From Paractinoplanes brasiliensis (lineage in GTDB: Bacteria; Actinomycetota; Actinomycetes; Mycobacteriales; Micromonosporaceae): a DNA stretch of 64,000 nucleotides. The stretch spans positions 6,740,001 to 6,804,000 of the forward strand of contig NZ_SNWR01000001.1 of the NCBI RefSeq assembly GCF_004362215.1, written 5' to 3'. Positions within the stretch are counted from its first letter, which is position 1; each line of letters opens with the position of its first letter. A program made the translations under genes and the position numbers. Under the pieces are notes generated by a model. That model did not search any database, was not told where the DNA came from, and worked only from the letters and a program-made list of their open reading frames with translations. This document shows positions 8,569-16,098 of the stretch, piece by piece.

Positions 8569-9207
8569 TCAACAGTCGAAGAGCGTCGCTTGCGTCTCCG
8601 GGGCGGCCTTCGGAGCCGGTGGTCCGGCGACGGCAAGGAGTTCGTCAAGGCTGGGGTCACCAGCCCAGCGTTGCTGGATAAGGGTGTCGAGCAGGAGCGC
8701 GGCACCAACGGTGTCCCAGAGGGCACGGTGAGGCCGGCTGGCTGGCGCCGCAGCCGTCACGGTGTCGGTCAGCCGGTGACGGGCGAGCAGGTCGGTGAGG
8801 CTGTTCTTGCCGGTAGCGGGCAGGGTTTTGGCGAGGCGGTGGGTGTCGATGAGCCCGGCGATGCTGATCGAGGGACAGCGGCGGTGCAGCAGCCGCCAGT
8901 CGACGCCGATGTTGTGCCCGACCAAGTAGGTGCCGCCGAGTCGGCGTGCCAGTTGCGGTTCGACGGCGTCGAGGGTGGGTGCTCCGGACAGGGCGGTGCC
9001 GGCGAGGCCGGGTGAGATCCAGGGGCGGGCGGGGATCGGGCGGCCGGGGTCGATCAGGGTGGTGCAGGCGGTGGCCACGTCGGGGCGGCCGGCGATCAGG
9101 CGGACGGCGGCGATTTCCAGGATGGCTTCGTGGTCGCCGTCCTGGGCGCCGCTGCCTTCGAGGTCGAGGGCGACCAGGTTGGTCGTCTCCCGCCAGGTTG
9201 CTGACAT
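8569..9207 (-). CDS. DEDDh 3'-5' exonuclease (DnaQ-like)
   Basis: A 212-residue exonuclease of the DnaQ/RNase T superfamily. Visible catalytic blocks are LDLEG (Asp15, Glu17), GHNIGVDWRLL holding the third acidic residue, and HRALWDT giving the general-base His and last Asp of the DEDDh class. Such enzymes trim 3' ends of DNA or RNA and proofread. There is no polymerase or helicase fusion. It starts at the ATG at 9207, 27 bp after the radical SAM gene, so it belongs to the leftward operon. It might act on nucleic acid containing the altered nucleotide, or on a small nucleotide; neither is shown. Confidence 0.88.
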   Translation of the reverse strand: MSATWRETTNLVALDLEGSGAQDGDHEAILEIAAVRLIAGRPDVATACTTLIDPGRPIPARPWISPGLAGTALSGAPTLDAVEPQLARRLGGTYLVGHNIGVDWRLLHRRCPSISIAGLIDTHRLAKTLPATGKNSLTDLLARHRLTDTVTAAAPASRPHRALWDTVGAALLLDTLIQQRWAGDPSLDELLAVAGPPAPKAAPETQATLFDC

Positions 9208-9234
9208 GGTTACCGCCTACGCCGTACGGATGGA

Positions 9235-10479
9235 TCACTCGTCGTTGAAGCGGGCCGCGTGCGCGAACCGGGCCCTTACCTGGTCGAACGCGTCAGCCTG
9301 ATCCTCGGGTGTGCCGTGGCCGGTCAGTGATCGGCCGTGGGCGTGCAGGAAGTGCGGCTGGTCGAGTTCCCAGATCTGGAACTGCAGGGTGTGCTGCAGA
9401 GCGTAGCGGCGTTGTTCGCCGAGGCCATGGGTCCAGACGTGGCCGTCCTCGATGAGAAAGTCGCTGTCGTACCCGAATCGGTCGAGGACCTCGCGCATGT
9501 CCTGCCCGGTCGGTTGGCGGTGGGCGTCGGCGCAGCGTTGCTGCTGGTCGAGAGGGCAGATGTCGCAGATTTCCCGTACGCCCCAGTGGCCGTTGTAGTC
9601 AGGGGCTTGGTGGGCGTAGGCGACGCCGCAGGAGGTCTTGCGGAACAGCGGTGTGGTGATGCCGGAGGTACGCCACGCTGCGACGACGCGGGCGTCCAGG
9701 TCGTCCGGCATGGTCTTGCGGCGGTGGAACTCGTCCTCGCCGTACGGGACGGTGACGCCTTGTTCTTGCAGGTAGGCGGCGTTCTCGGCCTTGTGGTAGA
9801 GGCCGGTGAAGACGACCGCGTCGACGTCGCGGCCGATGTCCAGGACGTGGGCCATGGTCTGATCGTCGTCGTTCCAGCCGGGGGTGATCGGCCGCCAGTA
9901 GAGGATCACGCCGGTGCGCTGCCGGTGCTGGGCGGCGGTGCGGATCGAGGTGACGGTGGTGGCGGTCTTGGCGATCGGCTCGATCCGCGGGTCGGTGATC
10001 CCGGAGTAGGTGAACAGCAGCGTGACCCGCAGGTGGTGCAGCCGTTCGAGGGTCGCCATGTCGTCGGCGGTGACCTTGAACCGGGTGATGATCAGGACGT
10101 GGTTGGTGTAGCCGCGCGCGTCGAGACTGTTCAGGACCTGGAACAGGTGCGGTTTGACGCCGGGCAGGAACGGGTCGGTGGCCTTGTTGAACACTTGAAT
10201 CGGGGTGATGTGCGGCTGGAACGCCTCGTGACCGATCAGGTCCTCGATCGCCTGCTCGGTGGGGACGAGCAGTTGGGGCTGTTTGACGTCGAAGTTGCCC
10301 CAGAAGTGGCGTACGCAGTATCCGCAGTCCAGCGGGCAGCCGATGATGTGGTTGAGCGACAGGCCGCTCTTGCGGTAGCCGACGTACTGCGCCATGTACG
10401 GATCCAGGCCGGCCTTCAGCGCGTCCGGCATGAAGCGCAGTGTTCTCGGGCCGACGTCGAGGTCCGGGATGATGGTCAT
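9235..10479 (-). CDS. Radical SAM enzyme, SPL-like
   Basis: A 414-residue radical S-adenosylmethionine protein. The 4Fe-4S motif is CPLDCGYC (Cys48, Cys52, Cys55). SLNHIIGC just before it and the later block FNKATDPFLPG resemble the spore photoproduct lyase (SPL)/Rv2578c branch. The C-terminal third carries further cysteines (CGVAYA, EICDICPLD, QQRC) that could hold an auxiliary cluster. The ATG at 10479 overlaps the stop of the NDK-like gene by 4 bases and has GGAG upstream. Radical SAM chemistry on a base or sugar carbon would fit a nucleotide-tailoring pathway. The substrate is inference. Confidence 0.85.
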   Translation of the reverse strand: MTIIPDLDVGPRTLRFMPDALKAGLDPYMAQYVGYRKSGLSLNHIIGCPLDCGYCVRHFWGNFDVKQPQLLVPTEQAIEDLIGHEAFQPHITPIQVFNKATDPFLPGVKPHLFQVLNSLDARGYTNHVLIITRFKVTADDMATLERLHHLRVTLLFTYSGITDPRIEPIAKTATTVTSIRTAAQHRQRTGVILYWRPITPGWNDDDQTMAHVLDIGRDVDAVVFTGLYHKAENAAYLQEQGVTVPYGEDEFHRRKTMPDDLDARVVAAWRTSGITTPLFRKTSCGVAYAHQAPDYNGHWGVREICDICPLDQQQRCADAHRQPTGQDMREVLDRFGYDSDFLIEDGHVWTHGLGEQRRYALQHTLQFQIWELDQPHFLHAHGRSLTGHGTPEDQADAFDQVRARFAHAARFNDE

Positions 10480-10991
10480 CGAGGGTCTCCGTTCGAGGGG
10501 TGCGGGGCGCGGAGCAGGTGTTTCTTGGCCGGGCCGTACCAAATGCCGAAGTCGCGGGGCACGACCTCGGTGCTGTCGGAGCTGTGGATGAGGTTGTCGA
10601 TCAGGCGGCCTTCGGCCATCGCCTTGTCGAGGCTGTCGGCGGCGAACCGGCCGCGGATGGTGTCCGGTCCGGCGGCGGCAGGGTCGGTCGGGCCGAGCAG
10701 CCGACGCAGCCGCGGTGCGGCGTCGAGCCCATAGCCGAGCGCTACAGCGGCCTGCCGGCCGACGTAGATGCGCCGCAGTTCGGCGGGCACATCCCGGCCG
10801 AGCTGTGTGGACAGCGGCAGGATGTCGGCGTAGTGCGTGAAGATCTGCTCCTCGGTGGGGAAGACGCAGCAGACGTCAACCACCTGAAGTTCCTGTTCGA
10901 CGGCGGTCAAGACCGGGCCGAGCAGGTCACGGGTGAGGCAGTCGGGTTTGAGAAGGATGACCGTCCACCAGCGCCAGCCGTCGGGGTTCAC
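10476..10991 (-). CDS. Nucleoside-diphosphate-kinase-like protein
   Basis: A 171-residue protein of the NDK fold. The N-terminal strand reads TVILLKPDCL, like VxLKPD in NDKs. The nucleotide-binding segment is GPTDPAAAGPDTIRGRFA, and the phospho-histidine motif is NLIHSSDS (canonical N-x-x-H-G-S-D-S). All key positions are present, so transfer of a gamma phosphate to an NDP is plausible. It is longer than housekeeping Ndk (about 135 residues) because of an insertion in the middle. The start is a GTG at 10991 that overlaps the stop of the thymidylate-synthase-like gene (GTGA). In context it probably charges the modified nucleotide to the triphosphate. Confidence 0.85.
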   Translation of the reverse strand: MNPDGWRWWTVILLKPDCLTRDLLGPVLTAVEQELQVVDVCCVFPTEEQIFTHYADILPLSTQLGRDVPAELRRIYVGRQAAVALGYGLDAAPRLRRLLGPTDPAAAGPDTIRGRFAADSLDKAMAEGRLIDNLIHSSDSTEVVPRDFGIWYGPAKKHLLRAPHPSNGDPR

Positions 10992-11992
10992 GGCATTCCG
11001 ATCCGGTCGGGCCAGCGGGTGGCCATCAGCCACCGGTTGCCGGCGGCCAGGGCTGCGGTGATGTCGGCGGTGACCGGGTCACCGGTTTCCCGGATCTGCC
11101 GGTAGGCCTCGAACAGCAGCAGCACCTGCCGCCAGTAGCCGGACACCGGTACCCGGGTAGCGGCCTCAGCTGTCAATGTGGTGCCGCCCGCCCGGAGAGC
11201 CTGCTCCCACCACAGCACGGTGGCCAACTCCTCCGGCGAGGTGTCCGGCATTGGCGAGCGGGGGAACATCGGAGCCGGTGTCCGGTCGGCTTCGGCCAGG
11301 ATCTCCTCGACCTTGGTGATATCGAGGACGTTGATGTGCATCGACCCGACGTGGTGGGTGTAGGTGCCGACCTCGACACCGAGTCGACGGGCGGCCAGTT
11401 CCTGGATCATGGTGAACGAGAAGGTGTCGCACAGCAGGCCGATGACGGCGTCGTTGCCGCGCATGTAGGTGGTCGCGTGCAATTGACCGCCGCGTAGCAG
11501 GAACTGCAGCCCGAGGGTGCAGGCCACGTCCGGGTTCCCGGGGTCGATCAGCTCGTCGGGCCGCATGACGAGCATGGCGGCGCGTTTGCTGTCCGGATCG
11601 TCTCGCAGCAGGTCGATGACCCGGTCGAACTGCGACCGGCCATCGGTTCCGTCAGCGCCGAACAGGCGTGGCCCGTAGGCGGTGCCGGTCAGCCGGATGC
11701 CGTCGGCGGACAGCTTCTCCAGCCGCGGCGCGTAGTAGCCGATCATGGCGAGGTCGTCGCTACCGGACAGGTACCACAGCGCCTCGGCGTGGTTGAAGAC
11801 GATGTTCGCCCGCCGGGCCGCTAGGTACGGAGACCTGCGGATCGGATCGGTGAGCCGGAAGCTGATGTTCGGCACCTCGATGGCGTCCTTGCCGCGGCCT
11901 CGGGTGTCGTACTCCGGCTGGTCGTGGATGCGGCGCAGCACCGCCACGTACGCCTCGCCGAAGGTGTCGAACGTCGCCGGGGTGAGCGTCAT
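10988..11992 (-). CDS. Thymidylate-synthase-fold enzyme, probable (d)CMP hydroxymethylase
   Basis: A 334-residue protein of the thymidylate synthase superfamily. The catalytic Cys is in VACTLGLQF (Cys158), and the substrate-binding stretch is MRGNDAVIGLLCDT. The position equivalent to the Asn that recognises the uracil ring (LGLPFN in ThyA) is Asp189. In phage T4 dCMP hydroxymethylase and in the CMP hydroxymethylase MilA the same Asn-to-Asp change switches the enzyme to cytosine. I therefore predict hydroxymethylation of a cytosine nucleotide using methylene-tetrahydrofolate. The ATG at 11992 has a strong AAGGAGAT site and overlaps the glycosyltransferase stop by 4 bases. Whether the substrate is ribo or deoxy cannot be told. 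Confidence 0.82.
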   Translation of the reverse strand: MTLTPATFDTFGEAYVAVLRRIHDQPEYDTRGRGKDAIEVPNISFRLTDPIRRSPYLAARRANIVFNHAEALWYLSGSDDLAMIGYYAPRLEKLSADGIRLTGTAYGPRLFGADGTDGRSQFDRVIDLLRDDPDSKRAAMLVMRPDELIDPGNPDVACTLGLQFLLRGGQLHATTYMRGNDAVIGLLCDTFSFTMIQELAARRLGVEVGTYTHHVGSMHINVLDITKVEEILAEADRTPAPMFPRSPMPDTSPEELATVLWWEQALRAGGTTLTAEAATRVPVSGYWRQVLLLFEAYRQIRETGDPVTADITAALAAGNRWLMATRWPDRIGMP

Positions 11993-13086
11993 CGTGATCT
12001 CCTTACCGGCGCGCCGAGTGCGTGCAAGGTGTCGAGCAGGACCGCGATCTGGGTGCTGAGCCGGTACGGCTCCAACAGGCGCAGGCACGCGCGGATCAGA
12101 TCCTGGTGAGCCGGCGTCCCGGCGATCGACTGCAGCCAGTGCAGCTTCTCGACGACCTCGCCGCCGTCGCGGACGTGCAGCTCCGGTGGTGTGAACCGGT
12201 CGGCGGCCACCGTGTCGGCCGGGGTCAACGGCAGGCAACCCTGGGTCACGGCCTCGAACAGCCGTGACGTCTGATGCCCGACCGTGCGATAGCGCTCCGG
12301 CAGCAGCAACACCGTCGCCAGCGCGCCGCGGTGGATGTCAGCGACCTCGTTGAAACGGCAGCGGCCGGTGAAGTTCACGTGCGGCCACGGCCCGGTGTCG
12401 GTCCACTTCCCGGCCACTCGGTGGGTCACCTGTGCGGCAGCAGGCGCGAAGAACCGGTCGAACGCGTCGTCGCGGCCGTACTGGTTCCCGACGTACACCA
12501 GTGGGATCGGCCGCTGCGCTGCGGCGAGCCGATACGGGTCGGCATGATCGAGCAGCGTGTCCGGAACAGGGCAGGCCAGCGTGATCGCACCCGGCGTCGG
12601 GCGCAACGCGTATTCCCCGACGCGCACGTTTGCCCGCGCCCGCAGCGGGTCATCGGCTGGCAGCCGCCGGTCCATGTCCCAGATCACCGTCGGCGTGGCC
12701 AGGCCCGTCGTGTAGTGCTCGATCAGCTCTTGCTGCCGGTGCAGGTCGCAGGTGTGACCTGGAGTTCCGCAGTCGATGGTGTTGCGGCCCGGCAGCGGCC
12801 ACCGCCACTCGAACACCACCGCATCCAGCTCCGGCAACCCGGCGGCGAATCGGTATCGGTCGTCCAGGTCGACGTCTGCCTCCCACCGGTCCCGGTCGGC
12901 CTGCAGCAGCACGATCTCGTTCCCGGCGTCTTGGAGAGCGTCGATCACCGCACGGCGATAGGCGCGCGCCCCGTCCGGAGTGTCCAGGACTCCAGCGGTC
13001 AGAAAACCCCATGCGCTGTAGCCGATCTGCCTTCTGACGGAAGGCGACGCCGTTCGTCGGTGGATCGTGGAAGAGGAGATGGTCAT
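11989..13086 (-). CDS. Glycosyltransferase-like protein (CgeB/GT1-like)
   Basis: A 365-residue protein. The C-terminal half resembles CgeB/GT-B-type glycosyltransferases: IPLVYVGNQYGRDD, then the conserved-looking block GHQTSRLFEAVTQGCLPL with the acidic residue of the donor-binding E-x-x-x-G-x-x-P pattern. The N-terminal half is variable and probably binds the acceptor. The ATG at 13086 follows an AGGAGG site. It is the first gene of the leftward operon and overlaps the hydroxymethylase gene by 4 bases. In the T-even and mildiomycin paradigms a hydroxymethylated cytosine can be glycosylated or otherwise elaborated; that this enzyme does so is inference. Confidence 0.7.
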   Translation of the reverse strand: MTISSSTIHRRTASPSVRRQIGYSAWGFLTAGVLDTPDGARAYRRAVIDALQDAGNEIVLLQADRDRWEADVDLDDRYRFAAGLPELDAVVFEWRWPLPGRNTIDCGTPGHTCDLHRQQELIEHYTTGLATPTVIWDMDRRLPADDPLRARANVRVGEYALRPTPGAITLACPVPDTLLDHADPYRLAAAQRPIPLVYVGNQYGRDDAFDRFFAPAAAQVTHRVAGKWTDTGPWPHVNFTGRCRFNEVADIHRGALATVLLLPERYRTVGHQTSRLFEAVTQGCLPLTPADTVAADRFTPPELHVRDGGEVVEKLHWLQSIAGTPAHQDLIRACLRLLEPYRLSTQIAVLLDTLHALGAPVRRSR

Positions 13087-13270
13087 CGGCGCCTCCTGCC
13101 GGCACGAGTACGTAGCCCGACAATCACGCGCTGCTCACCTCGGCCGAAAGAACCCCGCTGAGACCTCAGCTCGTACCTCACCGTGGGTGCGTCCAGCCGA
13201 TCACCGCCTCCAGCAGCGAGTTTCGAGCTGCCGGGAGAAACTGTCATAGCCAGCCCCTGCCCTGCGAGGC
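13087..13270. promoter_or_regulatory. Divergent intergenic region upstream of the nucleotide-modification operon
   Basis: The 184-bp gap between the leftward operon and the rightward hypothetical gene must contain the operon promoter. The ribosome site of the glycosyltransferase gene (AGGAGG on the minus strand) lies just upstream of 13086. No clear operator was recognised. Confidence 0.45.
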
Positions 13271-13762
13271 ATGATCATGAGACCCACCGTGGGCTGGAAG
13301 AGCAAGGTCGCCGAGCAGGAGGCAGCCGTCACCGCCGGCACCTTGGCACCGGCCGACGCGTATGCGATTCACCTGTGGCCCCCGGCGTTCACCGCCGCGG
13401 TCGACACCGTCCTGGCCGCCTACGAGCGGGACGTCGCCGCCCTCGACACGGCCTCGGACGAGGCGATCTGGACCGCGGTCGAGACGGTCGTGGTCGGGCT
13501 CAACACCGCTGACGAGCCGTTCGGCGCGATCGAGACCGGCGAACGCGAGCAACTCGCCGAGTACGTCGACGCGGTCCTGACGGACGCCGGCGTGGACGTG
13601 GCGGCGCTGACCGCCCGCCGCGACCGTCACCGCAGCGAGCTCACCCGATGCGTGGCGCGACTGGTGACCGGTCGCGGGCGACGGCGTGCGGACTACCTCA
13701 CGACGCGGCGACCGCTGCTGACGTCTCGGCCAGCCATCGGCGGATCACCTCGAAGTCGTTAG
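13271..13762 (+). CDS. Hypothetical protein
   Basis: A 163-residue soluble, mainly helical acidic protein (GTLAPADAYAIHLW, then ALDTASDEAIWTAVETVVVGLN), with no catalytic motif I recognise. The start is ATG at 13271, or the in-frame ATG at 13277. The first 110 residues look protein-like; the C-terminal 25 residues are Arg-rich and overlap the 3' end of the convergent HAD gene by 65 bp. It is divergent from the nucleotide-modification operon. Function is unknown. Confidence 0.6.
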   Translation: MIMRPTVGWKSKVAEQEAAVTAGTLAPADAYAIHLWPPAFTAAVDTVLAAYERDVAALDTASDEAIWTAVETVVVGLNTADEPFGAIETGEREQLAEYVDAVLTDAGVDVAALTARRDRHRSELTRCVARLVTGRGRRRADYLTTRRPLLTSRPAIGGSPRSR

Positions 13763-14231
13763 GAGTGACGCCGACGGCCGGATCAGCCCGGTGCAACAGC
13801 GCTCGCCCCTCATAGTGGGCATGAACCCATCGCCGGTCAGTGTCGGTGATCTCGTCGTCGAGCCAGACGAATGTTCGCCCGGCCGCCCACCGTATGAGGA
13901 ACGGCGTCTTCCAGTGCAGTCCGTGTTCGGGCTCGTCGTCATCATCGGGGAAGTCGACGACGGGTAGTTCCGGCAGCCCGAGCCGCGGCGCGACCTGTTC
14001 GTTCGCGTCCGACATCCAGGTGGTCGCCCACACCAGCCGGCACCCCAGCGACCGAAGCCGGTGCCCGTCCTCCGGGTCGAGCCGCCCCAGCAGCGGATTG
14101 CCTTCGTCATCGTCGGCTGGCGGGGCTGCGTATCGCTCAGCCGAGGTGGGCTCGGTCGGCCGGGCGCGGAACGGGATCAGCACGCCGTCGACGTCCAGGA
14201 ACATGATCGGACAGTCTGCGGTAGCGGCCAT
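13698..14231 (-). CDS. HAD-superfamily hydrolase-like protein
   Basis: A 177-residue HAD-like protein. Motif I is FLDVDGVLIPF with the nucleophile Asp and acid/base Asp. Motif II is in VWATTWM (Thr), and the C-terminal acidic motif is VWLDDEITDTD. No cap domain is apparent. This actinobacterial HAD group often replaces the usual substrate-recognition region with acidic loops (here DDDDEPEHGLHW). It is probably a phosphatase acting on a small phosphorylated metabolite. It sits just beyond the modified-nucleotide operon on the same strand but separated by a divergent gene, so membership in that pathway is possible, not shown. Confidence 0.82.
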   Translation of the reverse strand: MAATADCPIMFLDVDGVLIPFRARPTEPTSAERYAAPPADDDEGNPLLGRLDPEDGHRLRSLGCRLVWATTWMSDANEQVAPRLGLPELPVVDFPDDDDEPEHGLHWKTPFLIRWAAGRTFVWLDDEITDTDRRWVHAHYEGRALLHRADPAVGVTPNDFEVIRRWLAETSAAVAAS

Positions 14232-14342
14232 GATCGACGGAAACTATCAGAGCGGTGATGTCCCTGTTCGTGAAGTGCTACTCGGGCCAGTGATGGCATG
14301 TAGCTGGCACCGTCGCACGGCGAGTATGCGACAGTCGCCGTC

Positions 14343-14729
14343 GTGACCCTTCCCTTGCAGATGCTCGCATCAGCCTTGGACGAGCGCGCCGAGATCTGGT
14401 CCGGGCTGGCCATGTCCTGGCGAGCGTTCCCCGCCCAGCCGAATCACGGCAAGCCCGTCGTCCGCGCCGAGCTGGAGTCCGCTGGGTGGCTGGTTCAGAT
14501 CATGATCTGGAGCACCGGTGAGGCGGAGCTGGAAACCGTGCGCCTACGCGACGACAGGATCGTCAACAAGCACTTCGACCTGACCAGCCGAAGCGAACTC
14601 GACGATCTCCTCGATCAACTCGTCCGGCTCCTCGTCCACAACGAGGTGCCCGAGGAGGCCATAGTCCAGCCCGAGCAGCAGCATGCAGACGGGCCGCCCG
14701 GCGCACATCGCGGATCGACGGCAGGCTGA
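14343..14729 (+). CDS. Small acidic protein, possible immunity protein (TriTu-like)
   Basis: A 128-residue protein starting at a GTG at 14343. The core reads GWLVQIMIWSTGEAELETVRL then DRIVNKHFDLTSRSELDDLLDQL, which resembles the actinobacterial immunity family called TriTu. That assignment is from memory and is weak. No toxin partner is visible nearby. The C-terminal 20 residues (Gly/His-rich) look less conserved. An orphan immunity gene in an accessory region would fit. Confidence 0.55.
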   Translation: MTLPLQMLASALDERAEIWSGLAMSWRAFPAQPNHGKPVVRAELESAGWLVQIMIWSTGEAELETVRLRDDRIVNKHFDLTSRSELDDLLDQLVRLLVHNEVPEEAIVQPEQQHADGPPGAHRGSTAG

Positions 14730-14819
14730 CCCGGAGCGTGAGCCTCGGGACAGCCCCGTACCCGCTGGCTGTGCGATTGGTGTGGACAGTCCGGAAATGG
14801 TGATGCCGTCCAGCACAGG

Positions 14820-15566
14820 GTGATCCACGATGAGGGGGTGCAACGCGATACCGCTCTCGTCCGGATGCAGGAGGCCGTCGCGCTGTGGAGCGTCGGCCAG
14901 GCCACCGCAGCCGAACTCGTCAGCCTCGGCTGCGAACTGCTGGTCGCCGGCTTCGACGGGATGAACCTTGCCATGCTCGCCGGTGTGCACGCGCGCAACG
15001 CGGACGAAGACGTTCCCGACCTGCTGGAGGCCGCTCTGGACGACGTGGGGCTCAGGCACTATCCGGCGGGCAGCGATGCCGGGCTTGAGGCCACCGTCAG
15101 CATCATGGCCTCACGTGTGCTGGCCGGCCGGATGTCACCGATGGACCTCGCCACCTGGGCGCACTCCACCATCGGCCACGACCGGCTACCCATCGCCGAA
15201 CGCCTCGTGGACCTCGATGACATGTACGACACTCTCGAGTACATCGACATGACTGAACAGGACCTCGACAACGAGATCCTCGCAGAGGCCCGACGGATCA
15301 CTGCAATTTGCCGGAGACAGCGGCAGCTCCACCCACCCGTTCCCGACTTCCTGATGCCGCCACGAGCCAGCCGTCTATGCATTCTCGTCGATCTCGTCAT
15401 CCTGCTGCGGGATCTGATCGGCGCTGTGCCCAACCGTTCCTGCCAAGCCTTTTCGGGAGGCACGCCACGGGCGAATCGCCGGCCGACCAGCAACATCACA
15501 GGTGGTGGCCCTTTTCGGGCCGGAGTCCGACCGCTATCCACTTCGGGCGAATGCTGGCAGGCTTGA
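14820..15566 (+). CDS. Hypothetical protein
   Basis: A 248-residue open frame. The first 165 residues look like a real helical protein (ALWSVGQATAAELVSLGCEL, LAGVHARNADEDVPDLLEAAL), with no recognised family. The last 80 residues are compositionally different and may be read-through beyond a damaged natural end. The start could be GTG at 14820 or GTG at 14838, the latter preceded by a G-rich stretch. It lies 90 bp downstream of the possible immunity gene on the same strand. Confidence 0.5.
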   Translation: MIHDEGVQRDTALVRMQEAVALWSVGQATAAELVSLGCELLVAGFDGMNLAMLAGVHARNADEDVPDLLEAALDDVGLRHYPAGSDAGLEATVSIMASRVLAGRMSPMDLATWAHSTIGHDRLPIAERLVDLDDMYDTLEYIDMTEQDLDNEILAEARRITAICRRQRQLHPPVPDFLMPPRASRLCILVDLVILLRDLIGAVPNRSCQAFSGGTPRANRRPTSNITGGGPFRAGVRPLSTSGECWQA

Positions 15567-15570
15567 CCAG

Positions 15571-16098
15571 GTGAGCACCATGCCTACCAACTCCGGCACC
15601 GGGCCCCGCGATGCCCGCGGTACTGCACCGCTCGCCGCTACGGGCACGGCGAACGACCGCGAGGGTACGGCGGCAGCGTTGGCCGCGGAGCTGCGGGATC
15701 TCCCGGCATCGGTGTGGCCGGTTCGGTCGCGGGGTGCGGCATCGTCGTATGTGGTGTTCATGGAGGACGAGGTCGCACTCGCGGATCTTGTGGTGGTGTT
15801 GTGGGACATCGCGCGGTCGGGTCCGTTTCCGCCTGGGGTGACGGTCCAATCCGGTGTCGCGGGTGTGGTGGTGCTGGTAAACGGCCCGGATTTCAGTGTG
15901 GCGGGTCGTTCGGGTGGTCCGGTGCTGGTGGTTTCGGATCGGATCCGTGGGGTGTTGCGGATCGATCGTGATCCGAGCTGGCATCAGGAACTGTCGACCC
16001 TGATCGGCGAGTTGATCGCGGTGGGTCAGGGTGCGGAGCCGTTCGACGAGTCGGTGGTGCCGCCTCCTCCGCGGATGCCGTGGCACCGGGACCGGTAA
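15571..16098 (+). CDS. Hypothetical protein
   Basis: A 175-residue protein from GTG 15571 (ATG 15580 is also in frame). The core alternates beta strands and helices (YVVFMEDEVALADLVVVLWD, then GPVLVVSDRIRGVLRI). No family is recognised. Its 3' end overlaps the C-terminal tail of the opposite-strand HTH gene by about 200 bp, so one of the two ends is probably not translated as drawn; this one looks more protein-like. Confidence 0.45.
   Translation: MSTMPTNSGTGPRDARGTAPLAATGTANDREGTAAALAAELRDLPASVWPVRSRGAASSYVVFMEDEVALADLVVVLWDIARSGPFPPGVTVQSGVAGVVVLVNGPDFSVAGRSGGPVLVVSDRIRGVLRIDRDPSWHQELSTLIGELIAVGQGAEPFDESVVPPPPRMPWHRDR

Noticed and set aside
9337..10734. A 465-codon plus-strand frame opposite the radical SAM gene
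   Set aside because: It is antisense to clear radical SAM and NDK-like motifs and has no domain.
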